Of a stretch of 64,000 nucleotides of DNA, positions 18,684 through 26,300 are shown in pieces. Where the stretch lies: assembly GCF_001905095.1 (NCBI RefSeq), contig NZ_LWLS01000074.1, forward strand, positions 1 through 64,000, given 5' to 3'. A model generated the notes under the pieces. That model worked only from the letters and a program-made list of their open reading frames with translations. It searched no databases and was not told the DNA's origin. The stretch comes from Micromonospora sp. CB01531. GTDB taxonomy: Bacteria > Actinomycetota > Actinomycetes > Mycobacteriales > Micromonosporaceae. A program made the position numbers and the translations under genes. Position 1 is the first letter of the stretch; each line of letters begins with the position of its first letter.

Positions 18684-18945
18684 CGCTCCCATGACGAGGG
18701 TGCTGGTCCAAGCCGACCTGGCTCTTGGCCGCCTGGAAGGCTTCCTCGACGGTCCAGCGGATGCCCGCGACCCGCACGAGCTGAGCGAGGGTGGCCGGGT
18801 TCGGGGTCCAGCAGCGGTAAAAGGCCAGCTCACTGGTGGTGGTGTTCTTTCTGATCAAGAGACTGTGCCGACCGCCGTCGTCGGGGTCAGCGTCGGTGCA
18901 CACGTCGTCCAGCCAGGCCCAGTCGTAGAAGCCGGGACTCAGGAG
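18684..18945 (-). pseudogene. IS701-family transposase C-terminal remnant
   Basis: Minus-strand frame reading F-Y-D-W-A-W-L-D-D, S-L-L-I-R-K-N-T-T-T-S-E-L-A-F-Y-R-C-W, and I-R-W-T-V-E-E-A-F-Q-A-A-K-S-Q-V-G-L-D, which is the end of an IS701 DDE transposase (W-x-x-E-x-x-F). It is fused in frame to the Cas4-like nuclease gene without an intervening stop, and lies between the GTPase pair and the pPIWI-RE operon. The rest of the element is gone. Confidence 0.85.
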
Positions 18946-18954
18946 CCCACTCGC

Positions 18955-20568
18955 TTACGCCTCTGTCTCGAGCAGCGGCACCGTACCCCCTCGAAGGAGG
19001 CGCTCGCCTTCCGCCACAGCCACTTGCAGCTGTTCGACGAGCTGGCGCAGGTTCTTGTCGAGATCGACCTGGTCACTCGTTTCCGCGACAATTGTTGTCC
19101 GCACATCGTCGACAAACGGCTTCCACGCATCGTGAGCGTGCTGCGTGCACTCAGTGACGACCTGTTGGCGCTTCTCGGCCGCCGTCTTGTCCTGGTTCAG
19201 GCGTGCGCGATCTGCTCTCTGCTCGTCGATGACTTTCGCCAGGTAGACGGCAAGGGGAAGCGCGGCTTCGGCGATGCCGATGTGCCGTCCCAGGTCCCTA
19301 GGCGCCTTCGTCGAGCTGGCCTTCCCGCCGGCGGTCGGCCCGGGTGCTTTGTTCGCGGCCTTCAACATACCGATCAACATGGTCCCTACCGTCTCGACAT
19401 GTCCTGGGGCAGCGCCGGGCCCTGCCGGGGTCGCGGAGGCATCCTCCTCGGCCCGGAGTGTCGCGACCAGCGAAGCAAAGCCGGCCCAGGAGGGCCGGGC
19501 GCGCTCTCGCTCCCTGGTCTTGCGGATCGACTGCTGCAACCGCTGGAGGCGGACCTCGTGCTTGGTGAACCACTCGTCGAGCGTGCGCCGAATCTCGGCC
19601 TGAAGTTCATCGGTGCCGGAACCCGCCTCCCACGACTGCCGCATCACCTCCTCGACGAGACCGTCGAGGCTGGCTTGGGCTGCCCGATCGAGAGTGTTGA
19701 GTTCGCTCTCCCACGCGTCGCGGCGAGCGACGCCATTGGCAGCTACTTCGGCACGTGCCGTGTAGTCCGACAGTTGCCTCCGCAGCTCGGTCACGGTTTC
19801 GTCCAGGACCGCTGTCCAGTACCGTTGCCCGGCCGCATGTCGCCATCCGGGCAGTGCCGAAGGGGACACCGCCACGACAGCATCCGCAAGGTCCCTCATG
19901 CCGTCCCAGCCACGGAAGTCATCCCAGGTCTCTCGGCTGAGATCTGTGTCCGGTCCTGCCGTCTGGAACGGGTCCTGCGAGACAACGAAAATCGGTGTCC
20001 TGTCGTCCAGTTCGAACAGTTCCTGCAACTCGCGAACCTTGCGATCACTCAGCTCCCGGTACTCCGCGAGGTCGTACTCCGGGTCCACACCCGCCTCGTC
20101 GAACCGCGAGATGACGAACCACATCGTCCCCACCGGCCATCCCTGCGTGAACAGCTTCTGAAGCACGTCACGTTCGGCGGTCGCCAGCTGCGGGGTCAGT
20201 ACCGCGATGCCGACGTCCGTGAGTCCGACCGCCGCCATTGCTCGGCGCGAATTGTTCTGTGCACGAATGTCGGACGCACCGACCGCGAATCCGGGAGTGT
20301 CGCGGATGAGGCACCCGCCGACCTCGACGTCGTTGACCTCGAAGGTTTCGTGGCGTGCGCTGATCGTGAGCCAGCCGGGAACATCGCGGCCCGAATCGAC
20401 GAGCAACCGGCGGAGCAGGGAACTCTTGCCGGTGTCGTAGGACCCGAAGAGGGTCACGACCGGTCTGTCCAGCTTCTCGAACGCGTCCCAGTCGTCGACA
20501 TACTGGCCGACCAACGATCCGCCGGGAAGTCGCGCCAGCCAGTCACGCACTGCACCGATGTCAACCAC
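18955..20568 (-). CDS. dynamin-like GTPase, single GTPase domain
   Basis: 537 residues, GTG start two bases after the stop of the larger GTPase gene, so translationally linked. G1 is G-S-Y-D-T-G-K-S-S (42-50), G3 is D90-T-P-G, and the G4 position has S-R-F-D-E (154-158) in place of N/T-K-x-D. The remaining 330 residues are long helices with heptad-like Leu/Ala patterns and arginine-rich turns, as in the stalk of bacterial dynamin-like or LeoA-type proteins. Segment M-L-I-G-M-L-K-A-A-N-K-A is the only mildly hydrophobic stretch. Bacterial dynamins often come as adjacent pairs that remodel membranes; some confer phage resistance. Specific function here is inference. Confidence 0.72.
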   Translation of the reverse strand: MVDIGAVRDWLARLPGGSLVGQYVDDWDAFEKLDRPVVTLFGSYDTGKSSLLRRLLVDSGRDVPGWLTISARHETFEVNDVEVGGCLIRDTPGFAVGASDIRAQNNSRRAMAAVGLTDVGIAVLTPQLATAERDVLQKLFTQGWPVGTMWFVISRFDEAGVDPEYDLAEYRELSDRKVRELQELFELDDRTPIFVVSQDPFQTAGPDTDLSRETWDDFRGWDGMRDLADAVVAVSPSALPGWRHAAGQRYWTAVLDETVTELRRQLSDYTARAEVAANGVARRDAWESELNTLDRAAQASLDGLVEEVMRQSWEAGSGTDELQAEIRRTLDEWFTKHEVRLQRLQQSIRKTRERERARPSWAGFASLVATLRAEEDASATPAGPGAAPGHVETVGTMLIGMLKAANKAPGPTAGGKASSTKAPRDLGRHIGIAEAALPLAVYLAKVIDEQRADRARLNQDKTAAEKRQQVVTECTQHAHDAWKPFVDDVRTTIVAETSDQVDLDKNLRQLVEQLQVAVAEGERLLRGGTVPLLETEA

Positions 20569-20570
20569 TG

Positions 20571-23500
20571 TTACTCGTTCCTCCCTGGTGTGCCGATCAA
20601 TTCGTCCGCGGCCGCGATCAAGGCCCCGACCACCTCGGCCCGCGCTTTCGCCGAGTCCATCCGTTCCCTCATCGACGATTCGAGATCGAGGTGCTCGTCG
20701 AGCAATGCTTCGAGTTCCTTGGTCCGCTGCTTCAGATATCCGACGGGACCTTCCCCCTGTGCGCCGTGCATGACCTGTTCGACGATCCCCGCAGCCGCTT
20801 CGTCGATTTTCTGCGACGCCAACTCCTGCTGGTGCTCGTGTTCTCCAGCCGTTCGGATGTCATTGGCCATCGCTGCAACATCCACGGCGGCAGCAACGGC
20901 CCCGAGGACCACCCCGAGCTTGGCAACGTTGGCGCCGCCCTTCACCGCACCCCACGGCTTGAACTTGTGGCCGAACTGCTTGCCGATCGCGTAGACCGCG
21001 TCCCGATTTCCAAGGGCTTTCGCAAGCGACGCTGTGGCTCCTGCGACGTTGCCAGCACCCTTGGTCAGATCCTCGTACCAGGCGTTTCCCTGAGCCTTGA
21101 ATTCTGCCGCGAACTCGGGTGTCACCTGGAACTCGGCAGCGCGCATCTCACGTCCGATTGCTGATATGTGGTCGCTGTACCACTCGTCCAGTTTGCGTGC
21201 CGCGTCGGCAAGGTACCGCTCGAGATCAGCTTCGAACTGCGGAGCCCTCCACCAGGACTCGACAAGGTCCTTCAGCTTCTGGCCGTCTTTCCGGTCGAGT
21301 TTCGCGACTGCGGATTTCGTAGCTACCAAGTGGCGGTCCACCATCCGGCGGGCGTCCTCTCGCAGTGAACCTTCGAGGACCACGGCGTCGTTCACTGCAG
21401 CCCGGAGGGCAGCGATCACCGGTGACGAGCGGCGCAGGTCTTTCGTGCCGTCGACCTGCACCTGGTGAAGCGTGTGCTGGTGACGCTTGAGGTCGGTGAC
21501 CGCCGCATCGAAGGCGGCCGACGACGCCGCAGCGGACAGCTGCTCGTCGGAGAGACCCGGCATGGCGCTCGTCAATGCGGTCACGCCGTCCCACAGCCGA
21601 TTCTCGTCGAAATCACCGGGTTCCGCCGTTGCATCGCCTCCCACCAGGCCGAACGGATCGCCGGACAAGCAGTGAACTCTGTCGATATCGACTTCGATGG
21701 AACGAGCGGCGAAGGCCGCACGCAGTTCCTCGCGTTTGCGGTTCTGCAGGTTGAGAAATGCCTCGGGTGCAGTCAGCGGATCCACGCCCAGTTCGTCGCA
21801 CCGGTTGATGAGGAACACCATCCGCCCGCCTTTGGCGGCGATCGACTCCGAGCCGCGCGAGAGTTCTTCCAGTATCCCGGTGTTGCCGACCAGCAGATTG
21901 ATGTGGACGACGACGAACACGAGAGCGGCTTCGGCGATCGCCTCGAGCGCGGCGGTGTCGTGCTCGCCGTGTCCGCTTTGCAAGCCCGGTGTGTCCACGA
22001 GATCGAACCGCGGCAACTGGTAGCGGTTCGCGGCTGCGGTCGCGGGCAACGCCCGGATGTCGAACGCTGCGTGCGGTTGCCGGCCGCTGTCCACCATGAT
22101 CCGGCGGATCAACGACGACTTTCCTGAGTTGTAGTCACCGAGAACGGCAAGGACTGGTCTTGCCCCGTCGACGCGCCAAAAGGTTCGTGCGATGTCGAAC
22201 AGTGCCGGATCGCGTCGGGCCGCGTCCTCGAGGTCGTCTCGCCACGAGTGGATGTTCGCCGTCGACGGTGCGTTCCACGCCGCAGCTATTGCGCGCGTCA
22301 GCCGGCGGCGGTCCTCCTCCCGGCGGCTCGAGTACGCCTCGTGGACGGCATGGTCGATCTGCGCCGGCTGGTGGTCGACGCCAGACTCGAGCCAGTCCTC
22401 GCCCAACAATGCCCGGGTTACCTCGGCCGGGGATTCCCCCATCCGACGCTGGGCCCGCAGCAGGACGTCGGTCACAGCGGGTGCGGGCTTGATCGAACCG
22501 GCGTAGGTCTGCAGGCTGTCGATCAACCGCACGATCCGGCTGCGCGCCATACGAAGCTCGATCGCAGCGCGGAGCGACTCGCCGACCGCGGGAGCCAACA
22601 ACGCCCACGCCGCTTCGCGGCTGTCGCGGACGAGGGCGTCCTCGTAATCGACGAACGTCTGATCCACAGCGCGCTGGCAGTCTGCAATCGCCTGAGCCTT
22701 CGCTTCTCGTGCTCGCTCCGACGCTTGCCGGCTCATCTTCTTGCCGAAATGCTGCTGGAGCTGTCCTGCGATCCCGACGCCCGCGGCAGCTACGCCTAGG
22801 ACCCAACCTGCGGGGTTCCAGATGAGGGCCAACGCGGGTCCCGCAAGGGCGACCGCGATGCCCGCCCCCCTGACAACATCACCCGCCACACCACCACCCT
22901 CGTCGCCGAGGATCATCGCGGCGTGCGATACCGCCGTCCCGTTGTCGATGGACTTATGGTCCACCGCGACTTCAAGCTCACGCTGCAGGAAGGCTCGACG
23001 ATCCGCCCAGACGGCTTCCGCCGCAACGGAAATGGAACCTTGATCGAACACGACCTTCGTAAACTTCGACTCGTCGACTGCACTGCGTTCGTCGAATGCC
23101 CTCCGGATTAGATCATCCGCGTTGGCCTTGGCCTGTCGGCGGCATCCTGCAAGGTGCGAGGCAGCGAGGTGCCGGACGAAGCGGTCCAGTGCACCCTTGG
23201 CCGGCGACGTGTACGGGCGACCCCGCGCCAGTTCGGACACCTCAACCAGATCCGCGCTGAGAGCCGCATCGTGCAACCACTGGGCGCGTTCGGCGTCTTC
23301 CGGGTAGCCCAACATAGCGAACAGCGACTCGACCTCGCGTTCGAGGGATTCCGCTTCCTGCTCGATCTCGACCGCCAGGGCATCGAGTTCGCCGACCCCT
23401 CGGCGGCACCGTGATCGGATGTCCTCGCGCAGCGCGGTCAACCGGAGATCGGCGCCGCCTTCCGCGATGGAGGTGGCGATCAGGCGCTCGAGCGTCCCGA

Positions 23501-24371
23501 AGTTCGACCAGCGATCGAGGTAGCCTTTCCCGAACTCCTCCCGTTCGTGGTGGAAGTCCCTCTGGGCTGGGCCGTGGAAGGGGGTCGTGGCGCGCGCGAA
23601 CAAGGCCCGTCGGCTGTGGATCGCGACGACCGGTGTGTCGGGCAACCCAATCTGTACGAGCTGGGTCCGAATATTGTCGGTGTGCTGGCGAACCGATTCG
23701 GACAGATTCCTGCGGCGAGCCTCGGGTACTTTCGCGGGGTGACGCCAACGCGGATTGCGGACGTTGAGGACGGCCACCACAGGCTTCCCGTGGTCGCGGA
23801 TCCACGCCGCGATCTTCTCGAACTCCATCTCCTGCTGAGACTGATTGTCGAAGCACAGAAGCACGATGTCGGCGATCTCCACTGCCCTCCGGGCCTTGGC
23901 CTCGAGGTTGCTCCGGCTCTCGGTCCGTCCCCAGCCGTTGATCCCGGGTGTGTCGAACAAGCGGCAATCCCGCCACTCGACGTGATGCACATCGGTGGTC
24001 CAATCGCTGACACCCGGTGAGACGTGCTCACCGTCGAGCCGGCCGAACGCCGATAGCAAGGTGCTCTTTCCAACACCGGTGCGTCCGAAGAACGCGATGT
24101 TGAACGACCCGAGCGACTCGCGCTCCCGATCGAGGTGACGTCGCAGGTCCCCCGGAAACTCGCGAGTGAAGTCGTCCAGTCGGGCGATCAAGCCAGACGA
24201 GGACGGCGCGACGTGCTGCCCTCGCCCGAACGCCCCGACCAGGTCGTCCGTAACGTCATCCAGGCGCGTCAGTTCCGCGTGTCCCTGCTCGACGGCCGAT
24301 CGGATGGCCTCCTCGAGCGACACCACCTCTGTCGTCAACTCGTCATCCCCTTCCGCTGGCAGCCCGGTCAC
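20571..24371 (-). CDS. tandem-GTPase dynamin-like protein
   Basis: 1266 residues with two complete GTPase domains. First: G-R-T-G-V-G-K-S (96-103), D140-T-P-G, and V-L-N-V-R-N at the G4 position. Second: G-D-Y-N-S-G-K-S-S (745-753), D793-T-P-G, and N-R-C-D-E-L-G. Between them, 500-537 is a strongly hydrophobic glycine-rich segment (G-A-G-I-A-V-A-L-A-G-P-A-L-A-L-I and G-W-V-L-G-V-A-A-A-G-V-G-I-A-G), the expected membrane-inserting paddle; another hydrophobic stretch sits near the C-terminus. This head-to-tail layout recalls Bacillus DynA, a fusion of two dynamin units with phage-tolerance function. GTG start; the previous frame overlaps it by 29 bases. With the smaller protein downstream it should form a hetero-oligomeric membrane-remodelling machine. 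Confidence 0.78.
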   Translation of the reverse strand: MTGLPAEGDDELTTEVVSLEEAIRSAVEQGHAELTRLDDVTDDLVGAFGRGQHVAPSSSGLIARLDDFTREFPGDLRRHLDRERESLGSFNIAFFGRTGVGKSTLLSAFGRLDGEHVSPGVSDWTTDVHHVEWRDCRLFDTPGINGWGRTESRSNLEAKARRAVEIADIVLLCFDNQSQQEMEFEKIAAWIRDHGKPVVAVLNVRNPRWRHPAKVPEARRRNLSESVRQHTDNIRTQLVQIGLPDTPVVAIHSRRALFARATTPFHGPAQRDFHHEREEFGKGYLDRWSNFGTLERLIATSIAEGGADLRLTALREDIRSRCRRGVGELDALAVEIEQEAESLEREVESLFAMLGYPEDAERAQWLHDAALSADLVEVSELARGRPYTSPAKGALDRFVRHLAASHLAGCRRQAKANADDLIRRAFDERSAVDESKFTKVVFDQGSISVAAEAVWADRRAFLQRELEVAVDHKSIDNGTAVSHAAMILGDEGGGVAGDVVRGAGIAVALAGPALALIWNPAGWVLGVAAAGVGIAGQLQQHFGKKMSRQASERAREAKAQAIADCQRAVDQTFVDYEDALVRDSREAAWALLAPAVGESLRAAIELRMARSRIVRLIDSLQTYAGSIKPAPAVTDVLLRAQRRMGESPAEVTRALLGEDWLESGVDHQPAQIDHAVHEAYSSRREEDRRRLTRAIAAAWNAPSTANIHSWRDDLEDAARRDPALFDIARTFWRVDGARPVLAVLGDYNSGKSSLIRRIMVDSGRQPHAAFDIRALPATAAANRYQLPRFDLVDTPGLQSGHGEHDTAALEAIAEAALVFVVVHINLLVGNTGILEELSRGSESIAAKGGRMVFLINRCDELGVDPLTAPEAFLNLQNRKREELRAAFAARSIEVDIDRVHCLSGDPFGLVGGDATAEPGDFDENRLWDGVTALTSAMPGLSDEQLSAAASSAAFDAAVTDLKRHQHTLHQVQVDGTKDLRRSSPVIAALRAAVNDAVVLEGSLREDARRMVDRHLVATKSAVAKLDRKDGQKLKDLVESWWRAPQFEADLERYLADAARKLDEWYSDHISAIGREMRAAEFQVTPEFAAEFKAQGNAWYEDLTKGAGNVAGATASLAKALGNRDAVYAIGKQFGHKFKPWGAVKGGANVAKLGVVLGAVAAAVDVAAMANDIRTAGEHEHQQELASQKIDEAAAGIVEQVMHGAQGEGPVGYLKQRTKELEALLDEHLDLESSMRERMDSAKARAEVVGALIAAADELIGTPGRNE

Positions 24372-24895
24372 GGCGCGAACGCACCGCCAACTCCCCGGGC
24401 ACGCGCTTGCCGAGAAGTTTGTCTACGCGGTGTCGGTCGATCCGATCCGGCGTGAAGCTCGACTCACGGCGCGTCAGAGGGCTCATGTCCGAAGCGGAGG
24501 GGTCCGGGACCTCAAGCGCGACCACGCGCGCTTCGTCGGCGTCGATGTTCTCGGAGGCCCATACGCCCCCATCGTTTTCTCGCCGATGGTCCTCGATCAC
24601 AAACCAGTTGGCGACGAACACCGAGCTGTTCGGCACCAGTGTCCAGACCTTTTGACGATCGATCACTGACCGAGCACCTGGCCGTGTGACGGCAAGCCAC
24701 TCCAGCGTCGCGTCCGCTGCTCGGGTAACCGCCAGATCTCCCAGCCGTCTTTCGCCATCGAATGTCCCCCAGACTCGGTTTGCATCACCTTTCGATGAGG
24801 CCGTTGCCCGCGCATGTCTCCAACCCACTAAGCCCTTCCGAGCAAGGCCGCCGTGGCGGTCAGTGACCGTCCATAGGCGACTCGCCGGAGCCGTT
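24343..24895 (-). CDS. hypothetical protein upstream of the GTPases, 5' end lost
   Basis: The frame is open back to an ATG at 24957, but DNA beyond about 24900 belongs to the end of an insertion-sequence remnant, so the N-terminus is not original. The protein-like part reads V-W-G-T-F-D-G-E-R-R-L-G-D-L-A-V-T-R, then W-T-L-V-P-N-S-S-V-F-V-A-N-W-F-V-I-E-D-H, an apparent beta-rich core, and ends in a charged helix overlapping the GTPase start. Possible internal GTG starts exist (24,627 region) but none has a clear ribosome site. Unknown family. It may have been the first gene of the dynamin operon before an insertion cut it. Confidence 0.4.
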
Positions 24896-25245
24896 GAGCT
24901 GCAATGAAATGCGTGAGGCTCCTGGTATGAAGTGGTCTTTCCAGAGATCAACTTCATAGGTGCCTCACGTGGCTGCCAGTGTCACATATTCTGCAGTGCT
25001 CGATGTCCGTAGGGAGACCGTGATCTTCCTGTCCAGCCTGCTGCACGCCCACCGGCGTGCTGTCGGCACACGCTGTGGCACCCGAGCCCTGGGTTGCTTC
25101 GCCCAGGCTTTGCTCGTGCTGCACAGGTTGACGGCACCCGCCTTGCCCAACTCGCCGTCGACAACGCGATCGGCCGCTCGACCACCTACCGCTACCTGCA
25201 CGAAGCCATCGACCTCCTCGCCGAGCGCAAGCCTCGCCGCACGCG
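24896..25245 (+). mobile_element. IS5-superfamily transposase remnant
   Basis: The frame from 24969 reads V-L-D-V-R-R-E-T-V-I-F-L-S-S-L-L-H-A-H-R-R and R-A-L-G-C-F-A-Q-A-L-L-V-L, the standard N-terminus of a widespread actinobacterial IS5-type transposase. After V-L-H-R-L-T the frame changes by about one base and continues R-L-A-Q-L-A-V-D-N-A-I-G-R-S-T-T-Y-R-Y-L-H-E-A-I-D-L-L-A-E. The DDE domain is missing. The outer end is marked by gtgaggctcctgg near 24911, with gtgcctcac repeated inverted at 24961. It truncates genes on both sides. Confidence 0.78.
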
Positions 25246-25248
25246 GCC

Positions 25249-25358
25249 GGTCCGCTGATTTCGTGCGACCGGCCGTCGCAGTTCCAGCGGGCCGTGATGA
25301 CGTAGCCCTCGTCCTCGCGGGACAGCTCAACGGCCCGGTCGCGGTTTTGCTGGGACAT
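25249..25358 (-). pseudogene. N-terminal stub of a small gene cut by the IS
   Basis: ATG at 25358 opens M-S-Q-Q-N-R-D-R-A-V-E-L-S-R-E-D-E-G-Y-V-I-T-A-R-W-N-C-D-G-R, a convincing start of a small soluble protein, but after about 36 residues the frame enters the insertion-sequence remnant. The rest of the gene is absent. Identity unknown. Confidence 0.5.
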
Positions 25359-25434
25359 GCTTCCTGTCTTTCCGGCGCTTCGTGGGCGCCTGTTGCCCGA
25401 CTGCGGCGGCGGTCAACTACCTGCTCCGCCCGGG

Positions 25435-25899
25435 TCAGGGCGTGGGAGTGGCCGCGCTGAGGACGCTGCCGAAGAACACCATGACGGTGAAGATGATCAT
25501 CGGGCCGACGAAGACGTAGCCCAGGACGAGACCGGCGACGGCCATGCCGTGCCCCGACCGCGTGCCGTCGCGGGTTTCCCGCATGGCGACGTGGCCGAGG
25601 ATGACGGCCAGGATGCAAGGCAGCCCGAACAAACACCACCCGCCGAGCACGCCCAGGATTCCGAGCACCAGCGACGCCGTGGCCATGCCCGAGGTCAGCG
25701 GCGGCTGCACGGCGACCGGCCGCGCAACCGGCGGAAAGGCCGGGTACGGCACCGCCGAGACCGGTGAGTACGCGCCAGCCGGTGCGGACACCGGCGGATA
25801 CGGCCCGCGAACAGCGGACACCGGCGGATACGGCCCCGGCAGAGCGGGGAGCGGCGGCTGCGGGCGGGTGGGGTCGACGCCCGGCTGCGGGTAGGTCAT
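25435..25899 (-). CDS. DUF4190 membrane protein
   Basis: 154 residues. The first 65 are proline/tyrosine-rich with repeated P-Y-P-P-V-S-A units, cytoplasmic and disordered. Two membrane segments follow (G-M-A-T-A-S-L-V-L-G-I-L-G-V-L-G-G near 72-105 and G-M-A-V-A-G-L-V-L-G-Y-V-F-V-G near 120-145), the pattern of DUF4190. The ATG overlaps the stop of the preceding gene by four bases (ATGA), placing this membrane protein third in an operon whose first gene is a Rad50-like ATPase. DUF4190 proteins are common in actinobacteria and mostly unstudied; a role as the membrane effector of this operon is inference from the coupling. Confidence 0.72.
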   Translation of the reverse strand: MTYPQPGVDPTRPQPPLPALPGPYPPVSAVRGPYPPVSAPAGAYSPVSAVPYPAFPPVARPVAVQPPLTSGMATASLVLGILGVLGGWCLFGLPCILAVILGHVAMRETRDGTRSGHGMAVAGLVLGYVFVGPMIIFTVMVFFGSVLSAATPTP

Positions 25900-26300
25900 C
25901 GTTCGGGTTCCGTTCTTCTGTCAAGTTGGGTGAGCAGGGCGCCCACGTCGGTGTGCAGGCGACGCAGCTCGGCGGCCGTGGGCGCCAGCTCGTAGCAGTG
26001 GTGGTGGGCGGCGGCCGACAGCGCCGCCCAGGTGAACGCGACCCGACGGGCGACCTGGACGCCGGGCCCGAGCCGCCCGCGCAGCATCAGCTGCTTCGCC
26101 CGGCCCTGCCGGCACGCGGCCACGGTCGGCTTGACCCGCCGCCAGTAGGCGTCGACGCCACCCTCAAGGGCGAGCCGGATCAGGCAGGCACACGCCCGCG
26201 GCCACCAGCCGGCGGTCACCGCGGCCGCGCCGAGCCTGCCGGAGCCGCGCAGCATCTCGTCGGCCGCCGCCAGGCAGCGCTGTGGCGTCGGCGCGGTCAC
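25896..26300 (-). CDS. small helical protein coupled to the ATPase
   Basis: 134 residues, ATG overlapping the ATPase stop by four bases. Predicted all-alpha with many Ala, Arg and Leu (E-M-L-R-G-S-G-R-L-G-A-A-A-V-T-A-G-W-W-P-R-A-C, H-H-H-C-Y-E-L-A-P-T-A-A-E-L-R-R-L). The H-H-H-C run, then Y-E-L-A-P-T, resembles the pattern of HEPN-like helical domains only loosely; there is no clean R-x4-6-H motif. Because it lies between the ATPase and a DUF4190 membrane protein with coupled starts, it probably forms part of the same complex. Confidence 0.6.
   Translation of the reverse strand: MTAPTPQRCLAAADEMLRGSGRLGAAAVTAGWWPRACACLIRLALEGGVDAYWRRVKPTVAACRQGRAKQLMLRGRLGPGVQVARRVAFTWAALSAAAHHHCYELAPTAAELRRLHTDVGALLTQLDRRTEPER

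Noticed and set aside
18691..20994. 767-codon open frame on the plus strand
   Set aside because: Lies opposite the IS701 remnant and both GTPase genes, whose G motifs establish the minus strand as coding.
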